Source of the DNA: Zoogloea sp041904905
GTDB taxonomy: Bacteria > Pseudomonadota > Gammaproteobacteria > Burkholderiales > Rhodocyclaceae
Direction: 5' to 3'
Length of the DNA stretch: 28,411 nt
Assembly: GCF_041904905.1 (NCBI RefSeq)
Contig: NZ_JAYRMI010000054.1
Coordinates: forward strand, 1-28,411
Below the pieces are notes generated by a model, which ran no database searches, was not told where the DNA came from, and saw only the letters and a program-made list of their open reading frames with translations. How positions within the stretch are numbered: position 1 is the first letter of the stretch; every line of letters starts with the position of its first letter. The position numbers were made by a program, and so were the translations under genes. Below are positions 7,304 to 16,114 of the stretch, piece after piece.

Positions 7304-10300
7304 ATGAGCTCAGCACATGAACTCGACCTGGGTCCGCTGACCTGGGTCAAAGGCGAAATCGACCTGGCCCTGGAAAGGGCCATGGAAGCGCTCGCCGAGG
7401 CCGGCAACTCCCCGGACCGGCCAGGGCGCATCAAGTTCGCCCAGACCCACCTGCACCAGGCCCACGGCGCCCTCTCCATCGTGGGCCTCGACGGCCTGAC
7501 CCAGTTCTCCGAGCAACTCGACCGGCTGCTGGGCGAGATGGCGGCAACCCAGGTGCCGAGCACGCCCGAAGCCATCCGCCTCGCCACCCGCTGCATCGCG
7601 GCGATCGGCAACTACCTCGACGAACTCACCCGCGGCCAGCCCGATCAGGCCCTGCGGCTGCTCGGGCTGTACGGCGAACTCGCCCAGGCCCGCGGCCAGG
7701 ACGCGCCCACCGCCGGCGAGCTGTTCTTCCCCGATCTCACCCAGCGGCCCGCCTTCCCGGCCCCGGCCGAAGGCGGCGACGATCCGAAGCGCCTGCGCGC
7801 CCTGCGCGGCCGCTTCGAACGGGGCCTGCTCAAGTGGTTCCGTAACGCCGACGACGTCGCCGGCCCGCAGGAAATGCGCGAATCGGTCGCCGGCATCGAA
7901 AGCCTGCAGGCCGTTCCCGCCTCCCGCGCCTTCTGGGCGGCCGCCACCGCCTTCTTCGACGCCCTCGGCCAGCGCGGCCTGCCCGCCGACGCCGCCACCA
8001 AGCGCCTGTGCGGCCGCATCGACGCCCAGATGCGGCGGGTGATGGAAGGCTCCAGCATCGTCGCCGAACGCCTCATGCGCGACGTGCTCTACCACGTCGC
8101 CACCACCCCCGCCCGGTCCCCGGCCATCGACAACGTCCGCAAGGCCTACCAGCTGCAGGCGTTGATCCCCGACGCCGACCGGCCCATTCGGGACACCCCC
8201 CTCGGCCCGGTCCTGCGCAAACTGCGCGAGGAACTCTCCGACGCCCGCGAAGCCTGGGACCAGTTCTCCAAGGGCGGCGCCATCGGCCTGCCCCGTTTCC
8301 AGGACACCATCGCGCCGATCGTCGATCATGCCCGCACCCTCGGCCAGCCCGAAGTCGCCGACCTCGCCGCCGCGCTGGGCGAACTCGCCCGCTGGCTGCG
8401 CCAGGATCCGCTGCGCCTCACCGACGCCCTGTCGATGGACGTGGCCACGTCCATGCTCATCCTCGACACCCGGCTCGACGCCCACGCCCGCGCCGACCGT
8501 CGCGAAGACCTGCAGATCGACGCCCTGCTCCAGCGCCTGAGCGCCCACCAGCGGGGCGAGAAGCTCCCCCCGATGGCGATCTCCGAGCCCGACGCCCAGA
8601 CCCGTCAGGTCAACCGCCAGCTCGCCCACGAGATCCTCAACAGCCTGATCGAAGTCGAGCAGAGCCTCGACGGCTTCTTCCGCACCCCCGACCGCACCGA
8701 CATCCTCGCCGCCGTGCGCGGCCCCCTCAAGCAGGTCGAAGGCGCCCTGGCGGTGATGAACGACGACGGCGCCGTGCGCCTCGTCCAGGACGCCGCCGCC
8801 CGCATCGCCGCCCTGCCCTCCGAGACCGGCGACAACACCCGCGCCTTCGAAGAGATCGCCCACCGCCTGTCCGCCCTCGGCGTCTACATCGAAGCCCTGC
8901 AGCACGGCCCGGCCGACCTCAACCGCATCCTGCGCCCCGACGACGTGCCCGACGTGGCCGACAGCGTCGAGGCCGAACTGGCCCAGCAGAAGCGCGAAGC
9001 CGCCGCCCTCACCGCCGCCCTCAAGGACAACCCCGACGACGTCGGCCTGCGCACCGAACTCCAGCTCAACCTCGAAAGCCTCCGTCAGGACGCCTCCCTC
9101 ACCGCCGACCTCGAACTCGAGAAGCAGGCCCGGCAGGCCCTCACCATGCTCGACGCCGGCGAGCTGTTCAGCGTCCCGGCCCCCATCGCCGCCGCCCCCG
9201 CTGCGCCTGCCCTGTCCGCCGAAGCGGCCCGCCTCCTCGACGCCAGCGAAGCCGAGATCGACGCCGAGCTGCTGTCCATCTTCATCGAAGAAGCCATCGA
9301 CGTGCGCGGCGCCATCGCCCGCAACATCGTCGAGCTGTGCCAGCGCCCCCACGACCTGAACATCCTCACCAACATCCGCCGCAGCTTCCACACCCTCAAG
9401 GGCAGCGGCCGGATGGTGGGCCTCAAGGAATTCGGCGAGGCCGCCTGGGAGATGGAGCAGACGCTCAACCACTGGCTGCGCCTTGAGCTGCCGGTCAACG
9501 CCGCGCTCCAGAAGCTCATCGACGACGCCCACGACACCTTCTCCGGCTGGATCGACCAGCTCAGTGCCGGCGCCGGCACCCACCGGGACGTCACCGCTCT
9601 GGTCACCGAAGCCCAGCGCCTGCGCAGCGAACAGCCGGCCCCAGCGCTGGCGCCGGCCCGCCCCGCACAGCCCGCCGCCCCCGCTGCACCGGTCGCGCCG
9701 CCTGCCGAAACCGAAGAGGTCAACCTCGAATCCACCGTCGTCGTGCCGGACGCCAGCTTCACTGAGACCGACATCGGCACCCCGACCGCCCTCCTCGAAG
9801 ACGCGCCCGACCTCGCCCCGCCGCCGGTCGAGCTGCAGTTCCCCGACCTCAGCTTCCCCGAGCTGGAGCCCGCCCCGGCCGAGCCCGTCGACGCCCTGAG
9901 CTTCGACTTCGACCTGCCCACCGAGGCGGTCGCCGACGCCCCCGCCGGGCCAGCCGAACCCGCCGCGGTCGCCACCCCGCCAACGCGCCCCGACGAGCCC
10001 CTCGAGATCGAAGGCCTCCAGGTCGAAGAGACGCCGGAGCCCCTGCCCGATCTGCCCGACACCATGCAGACGGTCGAGGAGGCGCTGGCCGATCTCGACG
10101 AAGAGCGCATCGAACTGCCCGAACCCATCGAAGCCGTCGAGGCCCTGCCGGTCGACGAGTTCAGGGCCCCGATCATCGATCTGCTCCCGCTCGATGAAGC
10201 CCCCACCATCGACCTGCCCATCGCCGAAGAAGCGCTGGAACCCCTCGAAGCCGAAGAGGAGATCCAGGTCGAAGAGATCGTCGACGACAGCACGGCAGAC

Positions 10301-13084
10301 CACATCGACGACGACACCAACCCGGACGAAGTGCGGCTGGGCGACATCGTCCTGTCCCGCCCGCTGTTCGACCTCTATCTCGTCGAAGCCCGTCAGCACG
10401 TCGCCACCCTGCGCCACGAACTGGCCCGGCTGTCGGTCAACCCCAGCCTGATCCCCCCACAGTCGGCGATCCGCGCCGCTCACACCCTGTCGGGCATCTC
10501 CGGCACCGCCCGCTTTGCCGCGCCCCAGCTCCTGGCCAAGGCCCTCGAACTGGCCCAGCAACGCCTCGCCGACCACGACCGCGCGCCCACCGGCGAGCAG
10601 ACCGTCCTGCTCAACGCCGCCGCCACGTCCCTCGAAGGCATGCTGGTCCAGCTCTCCGCCCGCAGCCTGCCCCAGCCCGAACCCGCGCTGATCGAGCAGC
10701 TCGACGCCGTGCTCGCCACCCATCTGGCCGAAGTCATCAGCCTGCGCCCCGACGCGCCCCCGGCACCGCTCGCCGCCCCCATCGCGCCGCCCCCCATCGC
10801 ACCACGCCCGGCCGAAGCCGCCGCGCCCGCACCGCAACTGCGCGACGAACTCGACACCGACCTGCTGCCCATCTTCCTGGACGAAGGCAACGAACTCCTC
10901 GACCAGCTCGACGTGGCCGTCCACAACTGGCGCGGCAACCCCGCCGACGCCACCCCGGCTGCCGGCATCGCCCGCCTGCTGCACACCCTCAAGGGCAGTG
11001 CGCGGATGGTCGGCGCCATGAGCCTGGGCCAGAGCCTCCACGACCTCGAGACCCGGCTTGAGCGGGTGCGCGGCCAGAACGCCGCCGAATCCGGCATCCT
11101 CGACGAACTCGAAACCGCCCTCGACCAGACCCGCCAGGCCCTCGACACCCTCGGCAATCCCGAAGCCGTCGCCGCCCCGGTCGCCGAACCCGCCCAGCCG
11201 GCAAACCTCGTCGCCACCCCCATCGAGCTGGACGACACCGGCCCGGCCCAGCCCGGCGAACTCGCCGCCCAGGCCGCCCGCACCATGCTGCGGGTCGAAG
11301 CCAGCCGCATCGACCAGTTCGTGAACGAGGCCGGCGAAATCTCCATCGCCCGCACCCGCATCGAAGGCGAGTTGCGCACCCTGCGCCGCTCCCTGCTCGA
11401 CCTCACCGAGAACGTCATCCGCCTGCGTAATCAGCTGCGCGAAGTCGAGATCCAGGCCGACACCCAGATGCAGTCGCGCCTGTCGCAGGTCGAAACCCAT
11501 CACACCGAGTTCGACCCCCTGGAGATGGACCGCTACACCCGCCTCCAGGAACTCACCCGGATGATGGCGGAGAGCGTGGGCGACGTGACCACCGTCCAGC
11601 AGAACCTCCTCAAGAACCTCGACGGCGCCGAATCGGCCCTGCACGCCCAGTCGCGGATGGCCCGCGAACTTCAGCAGTCGCTGATGTACGTGCGCATGGT
11701 GCCCTTCGACAGCCTCGCCGAACGTCTCTACCGCCTTGTCCGCCAGACCGCCAAGGAGCTTGGCCGGCGCGCCAACCTCGACATCATCGGCGGCCAGATC
11801 GAAATCGACCGCAGCGTGCTGGAGGCCATGACCGGGCCACTCGGCCACTTGGTCCGCAACGCCGTCACCCACGGCATCGAGCCGCCCGAGGTGCGCCGCG
11901 CCGCCGGCAAGCCCGAGATCGGCCAGATCACCCTGCGCGTCTCCCACGAAGGCAACGACGTGGTGATCGAGTTCCGCGACGACGGCGCCGGCCTCGACTT
12001 CGCCAGCATCCGCCGGCACGCCATCGAGACCGGCCTGATCGACGCCAGCGAGGAAACCGACGACAAGCGCCTCACCAACCTGATCTTCGTGCCCGGCTTC
12101 ACCACCGCCAGCCTGTCCAGCCTCGCCGGCCGTGGCGTGGGCATGGACGTGGTCAAGAGCGAGACCGCGGCCGTCGGCGGTCGCATCAGCGTCGCCACCG
12201 AAGCCGGCCAGGGCACCACCTTCCGCATCCACCTGCCGCTCACCCTCGCCGTCACCCAGGCGCTGCTGGTGCGCGCCGGCGGGCGCACCCTGGCGATCCC
12301 CTCCTCGATGGTGGCCCAGGTCCTCGAACTCAAGCCCCAGGCCCTCGAAGACATCCGCGCCAAGCGGGGCACCGAGTGGCTCGGCGAGCACTTCAGCTAC
12401 CGCTATCTGCCGCGCCTGCTGGGCGACACCGAATCCCAGCCCCAGCTCGACCGCTTCAACTGGATCCTGCTGCTGCGGGCCGGCTCGGAAACCCTCGCCC
12501 TCCACGTGGATGCCCTGCGCGGCAACCAGGAAGTCGTCGTCAAGAACGCCGGGCCCCAGTACGCCCGGATGGTCGGCTACTCCGGCGCCACGGTGCTTGG
12601 CGACGGCGAGATCGTGCTCATCCTGAACCCGGTCGCCCTCTCCGGCCGCACCCACGGCGGGGCCGAGGACGTCCTGCCGGCGGTCAGCCGCGCCAGCCTC
12701 GTGCCCACCCAACCCACCGTGATGGTGGTGGACGACTCCCTCACCGTGCGCAAGATCACCGGCCGCCTGCTCGAACGGGAAGGCTACCGGGTCATCACCG
12801 CCAAGGATGGCGTCGACGCGCTGGAGCAACTCCTCACCGCCAGCCCCGATGTCATCATCGCCGACATCGAGATGCCGCGGATGGACGGCTTCGACCTCAC
12901 CCGCAACATCCGCGCCGACGCCCGCCTGAAGGCCGTGCCGATCATCATGATCACCTCCCGCACGGCCGAGAAGCACAAGCGTTACGCGGAAGAAATCGGC
13001 GTCAATCACTACCTCGGCAAGCCCTACGACGAAGACGTGCTGCTGCAGCTGATCCGGGATTTCGTCACCAACGCCTCACGCTGA
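7304..13084 (+). CDS. chpA: Hybrid chemosensory histidine kinase ChpA/PilL
   Basis: Large CheA-type kinase of the Pil-Chp pathway, 1926 residues, cytosolic. Visible histidine-phosphotransfer-like sites are H54 (in HLHQAHGAL), H696 (FHTLKGSGRMVG), H1060 (AHTLSGISGTARF) and H1227 (LHTLKGSARMVG). A further helical region at about 440-560 may be a degenerate copy. An acidic, proline-rich linker spans about 770-1020. The dimerisation segment (SRIDQFVNEAGEISIARTRI) begins near 1333. The ATP-binding domain has the N-box N1519/H1523 (LVRNAVTHGIEPPE), DDGAGLDF and GRGVGMDVVKS. A CheW-like domain (about 1646-1782) and a C-terminal receiver with D1854 (VIIADIEMPRMDG) complete it. It is shorter than the roughly 2,470-residue Pseudomonas ChpA. 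It is the last gene of the operon, 44 bp after pilJ. Confidence 0.95.
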   Translation: MSSAHELDLGPLTWVKGEIDLALERAMEALAEAGNSPDRPGRIKFAQTHLHQAHGALSIVGLDGLTQFSEQLDRLLGEMAATQVPSTPEAIRLATRCIAAIGNYLDELTRGQPDQALRLLGLYGELAQARGQDAPTAGELFFPDLTQRPAFPAPAEGGDDPKRLRALRGRFERGLLKWFRNADDVAGPQEMRESVAGIESLQAVPASRAFWAAATAFFDALGQRGLPADAATKRLCGRIDAQMRRVMEGSSIVAERLMRDVLYHVATTPARSPAIDNVRKAYQLQALIPDADRPIRDTPLGPVLRKLREELSDAREAWDQFSKGGAIGLPRFQDTIAPIVDHARTLGQPEVADLAAALGELARWLRQDPLRLTDALSMDVATSMLILDTRLDAHARADRREDLQIDALLQRLSAHQRGEKLPPMAISEPDAQTRQVNRQLAHEILNSLIEVEQSLDGFFRTPDRTDILAAVRGPLKQVEGALAVMNDDGAVRLVQDAAARIAALPSETGDNTRAFEEIAHRLSALGVYIEALQHGPADLNRILRPDDVPDVADSVEAELAQQKREAAALTAALKDNPDDVGLRTELQLNLESLRQDASLTADLELEKQARQALTMLDAGELFSVPAPIAAAPAAPALSAEAARLLDASEAEIDAELLSIFIEEAIDVRGAIARNIVELCQRPHDLNILTNIRRSFHTLKGSGRMVGLKEFGEAAWEMEQTLNHWLRLELPVNAALQKLIDDAHDTFSGWIDQLSAGAGTHRDVTALVTEAQRLRSEQPAPALAPARPAQPAAPAAPVAPPAETEEVNLESTVVVPDASFTETDIGTPTALLEDAPDLAPPPVELQFPDLSFPELEPAPAEPVDALSFDFDLPTEAVADAPAGPAEPAAVATPPTRPDEPLEIEGLQVEETPEPLPDLPDTMQTVEEALADLDEERIELPEPIEAVEALPVDEFRAPIIDLLPLDEAPTIDLPIAEEALEPLEAEEEIQVEEIVDDSTADHIDDDTNPDEVRLGDIVLSRPLFDLYLVEARQHVATLRHELARLSVNPSLIPPQSAIRAAHTLSGISGTARFAAPQLLAKALELAQQRLADHDRAPTGEQTVLLNAAATSLEGMLVQLSARSLPQPEPALIEQLDAVLATHLAEVISLRPDAPPAPLAAPIAPPPIAPRPAEAAAPAPQLRDELDTDLLPIFLDEGNELLDQLDVAVHNWRGNPADATPAAGIARLLHTLKGSARMVGAMSLGQSLHDLETRLERVRGQNAAESGILDELETALDQTRQALDTLGNPEAVAAPVAEPAQPANLVATPIELDDTGPAQPGELAAQAARTMLRVEASRIDQFVNEAGEISIARTRIEGELRTLRRSLLDLTENVIRLRNQLREVEIQADTQMQSRLSQVETHHTEFDPLEMDRYTRLQELTRMMAESVGDVTTVQQNLLKNLDGAESALHAQSRMARELQQSLMYVRMVPFDSLAERLYRLVRQTAKELGRRANLDIIGGQIEIDRSVLEAMTGPLGHLVRNAVTHGIEPPEVRRAAGKPEIGQITLRVSHEGNDVVIEFRDDGAGLDFASIRRHAIETGLIDASEETDDKRLTNLIFVPGFTTASLSSLAGRGVGMDVVKSETAAVGGRISVATEAGQGTTFRIHLPLTLAVTQALLVRAGGRTLAIPSSMVAQVLELKPQALEDIRAKRGTEWLGEHFSYRYLPRLLGDTESQPQLDRFNWILLLRAGSETLALHVDALRGNQEVVVKNAGPQYARMVGYSGATVLGDGEIVLILNPVALSGRTHGGAEDVLPAVSRASLVPTQPTVMVVDDSLTVRKITGRLLEREGYRVITAKDGVDALEQLLTASPDVIIADIEMPRMDGFDLTRNIRADARLKAVPIIMITSRTAEKHKRYAEEIGVNHYLGKPYDEDVLLQLIRDFVTNASR

Positions 13085-13085
13085 A

Positions 13086-13112
13086 CCGGACGAAACGGCC
13101 GCTTTCGTCCGG
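13086..13112. terminator. Inverted repeat after chpA, candidate terminator or operator
   Basis: CCGGACGAAA (13086-13095) and TTTCGTCCGG (13103-13112) are perfect 10-bp complements around a 7-base loop, starting one base after the chpA stop. Its position suits transcription termination, but no T-run follows (GGCAGG does). It also lies just where the -35 region of the next operon's promoter should be, so a regulatory role is equally possible. Confidence 0.5.
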
Positions 13113-13130
13113 GGCAGGCTCCGGCTTGGC

Positions 13131-13136
13131 TATAAT
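13131..13136 (+). promoter_or_regulatory. -10 box of the RNB exonuclease-tonB-aroE-mtgA operon
   Basis: A perfect TATAAT stands 27 bp before the exonuclease start codon in otherwise very GC-rich DNA. No good -35 box is seen at 16-18 bp spacing (TCCGGG lies there), so an activator or other upstream contacts may matter. The sequence just after it, CGTTTTCCC, recurs at the dusB promoter. Confidence 0.65.
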
Positions 13137-13163
13137 CGGTCGTTTTCCCTGCGCGACCGCCTC

Positions 13164-15143
13164 ATGAATCTGCTCTTCGAAGAGGATGGTGCCTTCAAGA
13201 CCGGCACCATCCTGACCGACAACGACGCCTCCCTGCAGGTGGAAACACCCCATGGCAAGCGCCTCAAGCTGAAGAGCAACCACGTGCTGATGCGCTTCGC
13301 CCAACCCGGCGCCGGCGAGTTGCTCGACCGCGCCGAAGCCGAAGCCGAAGGCCTCGACACCGAATTCCTGTGGGAAGTCTGCGGCGACGACGAGTTCGGC
13401 TTTGCCGAGTTCGCCCGCGAATACTTCGGCCACGAGCCCAGCCCCGTCGAATCCGCCGCCGTGCTGCTGCGCCTGCACGCCGCGCCGATCTACTTCCACC
13501 GCAAGGGCCGCGGCCGCTTCCGCAAGGCCCCGGCCGAGATCCTTCAGGCCGCCCTCGCCGGCCTCGAGAAGAAGCGCCAGCAGGCCGCCGCCGTCGAGCG
13601 GATGCGCGACGAACTCCTCGCCGGCCAGCTGCCCGAAGAACTCAAGCCGCTCGTGCGCCAGCTGCTCTACAAGCCCGACCGCAACCGCCTCGAAACCAAG
13701 GCCCTCGAAGCCGCCTGCGCCGAAGGCGGCAAATCCGCCGCCCGGCTGCTGCTCGACTGCGGCGCGCTGGCCTCGTCCCACGAGCTGCACTTCGACCGCT
13801 TCCTGTTCGAATACTTCCCCGCCGGCACCGGCTTCCCCGCCTTCGAGCCGCCGGTCGCGCCCGCCGACCTGCCGCTCGCCGCCGTGCGCGCCTTCTCCAT
13901 CGACGACGCCGCCACCACCGAGATCGACGACGCCTTCTCGGTCACCCCGGTCGACGGCGGCTGGCGCATCGGCATCCACATCGCCGCCCCGGGCCTGGGC
14001 TTCGGCCGTGGCTCCAGCCTCGACGCCATCGCCCGCGAGCGCCTGTCGACGGTGTACATGCCCGGCAACAAGATCACCATGCTGCCCGACGCCATCGTCG
14101 AGAGCTTCACCCTCGCCGAAGGCCGCGACTGCCCGGCCCTGTCGCTGTATCTCGACGTCAGCCGCGATCTGATGGTCACCGGCAACCACTCCCGCATCGA
14201 GCGCGTGCCGGTGGTCGCCAACCTGCGCCACCACGACATCGAGCCGGTCTTCAACGAGACCACCCTCGCCGAAGGCGGCCCGGATTTCCCCTGGAAGACC
14301 GAGCTTACCCTGCTGTGGGAGTTCGCCACCGTGCTCGAAGCCGGCCGCGGCAAGCCCGCCGCCAACCAGAACCTCGTCGACTTCAACTTCAGCGTCGACT
14401 GGTCCGAAACCACCGCCGACGGCCCCGGCCGCATCGAGATCGGGCGCCGCTCCCGCGGCTCGCCCCTCGACAAGCTGGTGGCCGAGCTGATGATCGCCGC
14501 CAACAGCACCTGGGGCAAAGCCCTCGCCGACGCCGGCATCCCGGCCCTGTACCGGGCCCAGACCGGCGGCAAGGTGCGCATGACCACCGCCGCCGCGCCC
14601 CACGAGGGCCTGGGCGTCGATTGCTACGCCTGGTCCAGCTCACCCCTGCGGCGCTACGTGGATCTGGTCAACCAGTGGCAGCTCATCGGCTGGCTCAGCG
14701 GCACCGCGCCAGCCTTCCCGCCCAAGTCGCCCGAGCTGATCGCCGCGATGCGCGACTTCGAGCTCACCTACGCCGCCTACGCCGAGTTCCAGCGCGGCAT
14801 GGAGCGCTACTGGTGCCTGCGCTGGCTGCGCCAGCAGGGCCATCCGGCCATGAGCGCCCGCGTGCTGCGCGAGAGCCTGGTCCGCCTCGAAGCCATCCCG
14901 CTGATCTTCAAGGTCCCGTCGATGCCCACCCTGCCGCCCGGCACCCGCGTGCAGCTGGCCATCGACAGCACCGACCTGATCGACGTGGACGTGCGCGCCA
15001 CCTACCTCGAAACCCTGGCCCCGGCTGGCAACGAACCCATCGAGGAGGACGACGCAGACCTGCCGGCCGCCACCGATGACGCGTCCGCCACGGCGCCGGA
15101 CACCCCCGCCCCCGCCGCCACCGAGGCCCCGCCCGCCGCCTGA
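13164..15143 (+). CDS. rnb: RNase II-family (RNB domain) 3'-5' exoribonuclease
   Basis: Processive, hydrolytic 3'-5' RNA degradation in the cytosol is the family role. The protein has 659 residues, close to RNase II (about 644) and shorter than RNase R. The N-terminal region is not a clear cold-shock domain. The RNB core starts with SIDDAATTEIDDAFSV, where D247, D255 and D256 match the catalytic metal-binding aspartates; the fourth position (D207 in E. coli RNase II by my hand alignment) is E253. Later family marks are STVYMPGNKITMLPDAIVE and the signature YAWSSSPLRRYVDLVNQWQL. The tail from about 615 is acidic and alanine/proline-rich, probably disordered, without the basic end of RNase R. 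It starts the operon with tonB 7 bp downstream. The symbol is a family-level choice. Confidence 0.88.
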   Translation: MNLLFEEDGAFKTGTILTDNDASLQVETPHGKRLKLKSNHVLMRFAQPGAGELLDRAEAEAEGLDTEFLWEVCGDDEFGFAEFAREYFGHEPSPVESAAVLLRLHAAPIYFHRKGRGRFRKAPAEILQAALAGLEKKRQQAAAVERMRDELLAGQLPEELKPLVRQLLYKPDRNRLETKALEAACAEGGKSAARLLLDCGALASSHELHFDRFLFEYFPAGTGFPAFEPPVAPADLPLAAVRAFSIDDAATTEIDDAFSVTPVDGGWRIGIHIAAPGLGFGRGSSLDAIARERLSTVYMPGNKITMLPDAIVESFTLAEGRDCPALSLYLDVSRDLMVTGNHSRIERVPVVANLRHHDIEPVFNETTLAEGGPDFPWKTELTLLWEFATVLEAGRGKPAANQNLVDFNFSVDWSETTADGPGRIEIGRRSRGSPLDKLVAELMIAANSTWGKALADAGIPALYRAQTGGKVRMTTAAAPHEGLGVDCYAWSSSPLRRYVDLVNQWQLIGWLSGTAPAFPPKSPELIAAMRDFELTYAAYAEFQRGMERYWCLRWLRQQGHPAMSARVLRESLVRLEAIPLIFKVPSMPTLPPGTRVQLAIDSTDLIDVDVRATYLETLAPAGNEPIEEDDADLPAATDDASATAPDTPAPAATEAPPAA

Positions 15144-15150
15144 GTCCGCC

Positions 15151-16110
15151 ATGCCGCTGTTCCGCCGCGCCCCCGCCCCGTCGCCGACCCTCACGCCCAC
15201 CCCCGGCACCCTCGCCGGGGCCATCGGCGACTGGCCGACCTTCGCCGGGCATTCGGCGCGCTACGCGCTCGAGTGGGGCGTCGGGCTATCCCTCGCCCTG
15301 CACGCCATCCTGCTCTCGATCCACTTCGTGATGCCGGACCCGGCCAAGTTCAAGCGCAACGACAAGGGGCTGGAGGTGGTGCTGGTCAACTCCCGCCACG
15401 CCCAGCGGCCGGACACCGCCGACATCCTCGCCCAGACCAACCTCGACGCCGGCGGCAACGCCGACACCAAGGCCCGCCCGGCCACCCCGCTGCCACCCAC
15501 CGAGCAGACCCGCGCCGGCAACAGCCTGGTCGAAGCCCAGCGCCGCAGCGAGCAGCCCCAGGCACCCCAGGTCGAAGCCATGACCGCCAGGCAGAGCAAG
15601 GCCACCCTCGCCGTCGATCCCCGCCACGCCAACCCCACCGAGGCCCCGCGCCCGGTGTCGGGCTACGACCTCCTCGACAGCTCCGCCGCGGTCGCCCGCA
15701 TCGAAGCCCAGATCGACAAGGACCTGATGGACTACGCCTCGCGGCCGCGCAAGAAGTTCATCGGCGCCCGCGCCCACGAATACCGCTTCGCCCAGTACGC
15801 CGAAGACTGGCGCCAGAAGATCGAGCGGGTCGGCACCCTCAACTACCCCGAGGCGGCCCGCGGCAAGCTCTACGGCAGCCTGCTGCTGTCAGTCACCATC
15901 CGCGCCGACGGCAGCGTGGAGAGCGTGGAGATCCTCCGCTCCTCCGGCCACAAGCTCCTCGACGACGCCGCCCGCCGCATCGTCCAGCTCGCCGCCCCTT
16001 ACGCCGCCTTCCCGCCGGACATCCGCAAGGACACCGACGTGATCGAGATCACCCGCACCTGGACCTTCACCAACGCGGACATGCTGCAGACCTCCGCCCG
16101 CAAGGATTGA
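15151..16110 (+). CDS. tonB: TonB-family energy transducer
   Basis: Links inner-membrane proton-motive force to outer-membrane TonB-dependent receptors. The 319 residues contain a short proline-rich N-terminus, one membrane anchor at about 42-61 (WGVGLSLALHAILLSIHFVM), a long polar, alanine/proline-rich periplasmic spacer, and a C-terminal TonB domain from about 230 (LNYPEAARGKLYGSLLLSVT, then IRADGSVESVEILRSSGHKLLDDAA). The reading frame is open upstream, but the ATG at 15151, 7 bp after the exonuclease stop, is preferred because the upstream part lies within that gene in another frame. No exbB or exbD is adjacent, so the motor proteins must be elsewhere. Compared with classic TonB it lacks a strong Glu-Pro/Lys-Pro repeat. 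Confidence 0.88.
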   Translation: MPLFRRAPAPSPTLTPTPGTLAGAIGDWPTFAGHSARYALEWGVGLSLALHAILLSIHFVMPDPAKFKRNDKGLEVVLVNSRHAQRPDTADILAQTNLDAGGNADTKARPATPLPPTEQTRAGNSLVEAQRRSEQPQAPQVEAMTARQSKATLAVDPRHANPTEAPRPVSGYDLLDSSAAVARIEAQIDKDLMDYASRPRKKFIGARAHEYRFAQYAEDWRQKIERVGTLNYPEAARGKLYGSLLLSVTIRADGSVESVEILRSSGHKLLDDAARRIVQLAAPYAAFPPDIRKDTDVIEITRTWTFTNADMLQTSARKD

Positions 16111-16114
16111 CCCG

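Noticed and set aside
5148..7316. A 722-codon minus-strand frame opposite pilJ
   Set aside because: Glycine-rich low-complexity product with no recognisable motif; a shadow of the real receptor gene.
9614..10360. Alanine/proline/glutamate-rich run within chpA considered as a DNA repeat array
   Set aside because: The repetition is only compositional at the protein level (a disordered linker). No repeated DNA unit of fixed length is seen.
7310..13009. A 1899-codon open frame on the minus strand opposite chpA
   Set aside because: It mirrors chpA in very GC-rich DNA. Its product is low-complexity Gly/Val/Asp/Glu-rich sequence without any domain, while the plus strand has clear kinase and receiver motifs. 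It is an artefact of codon bias.
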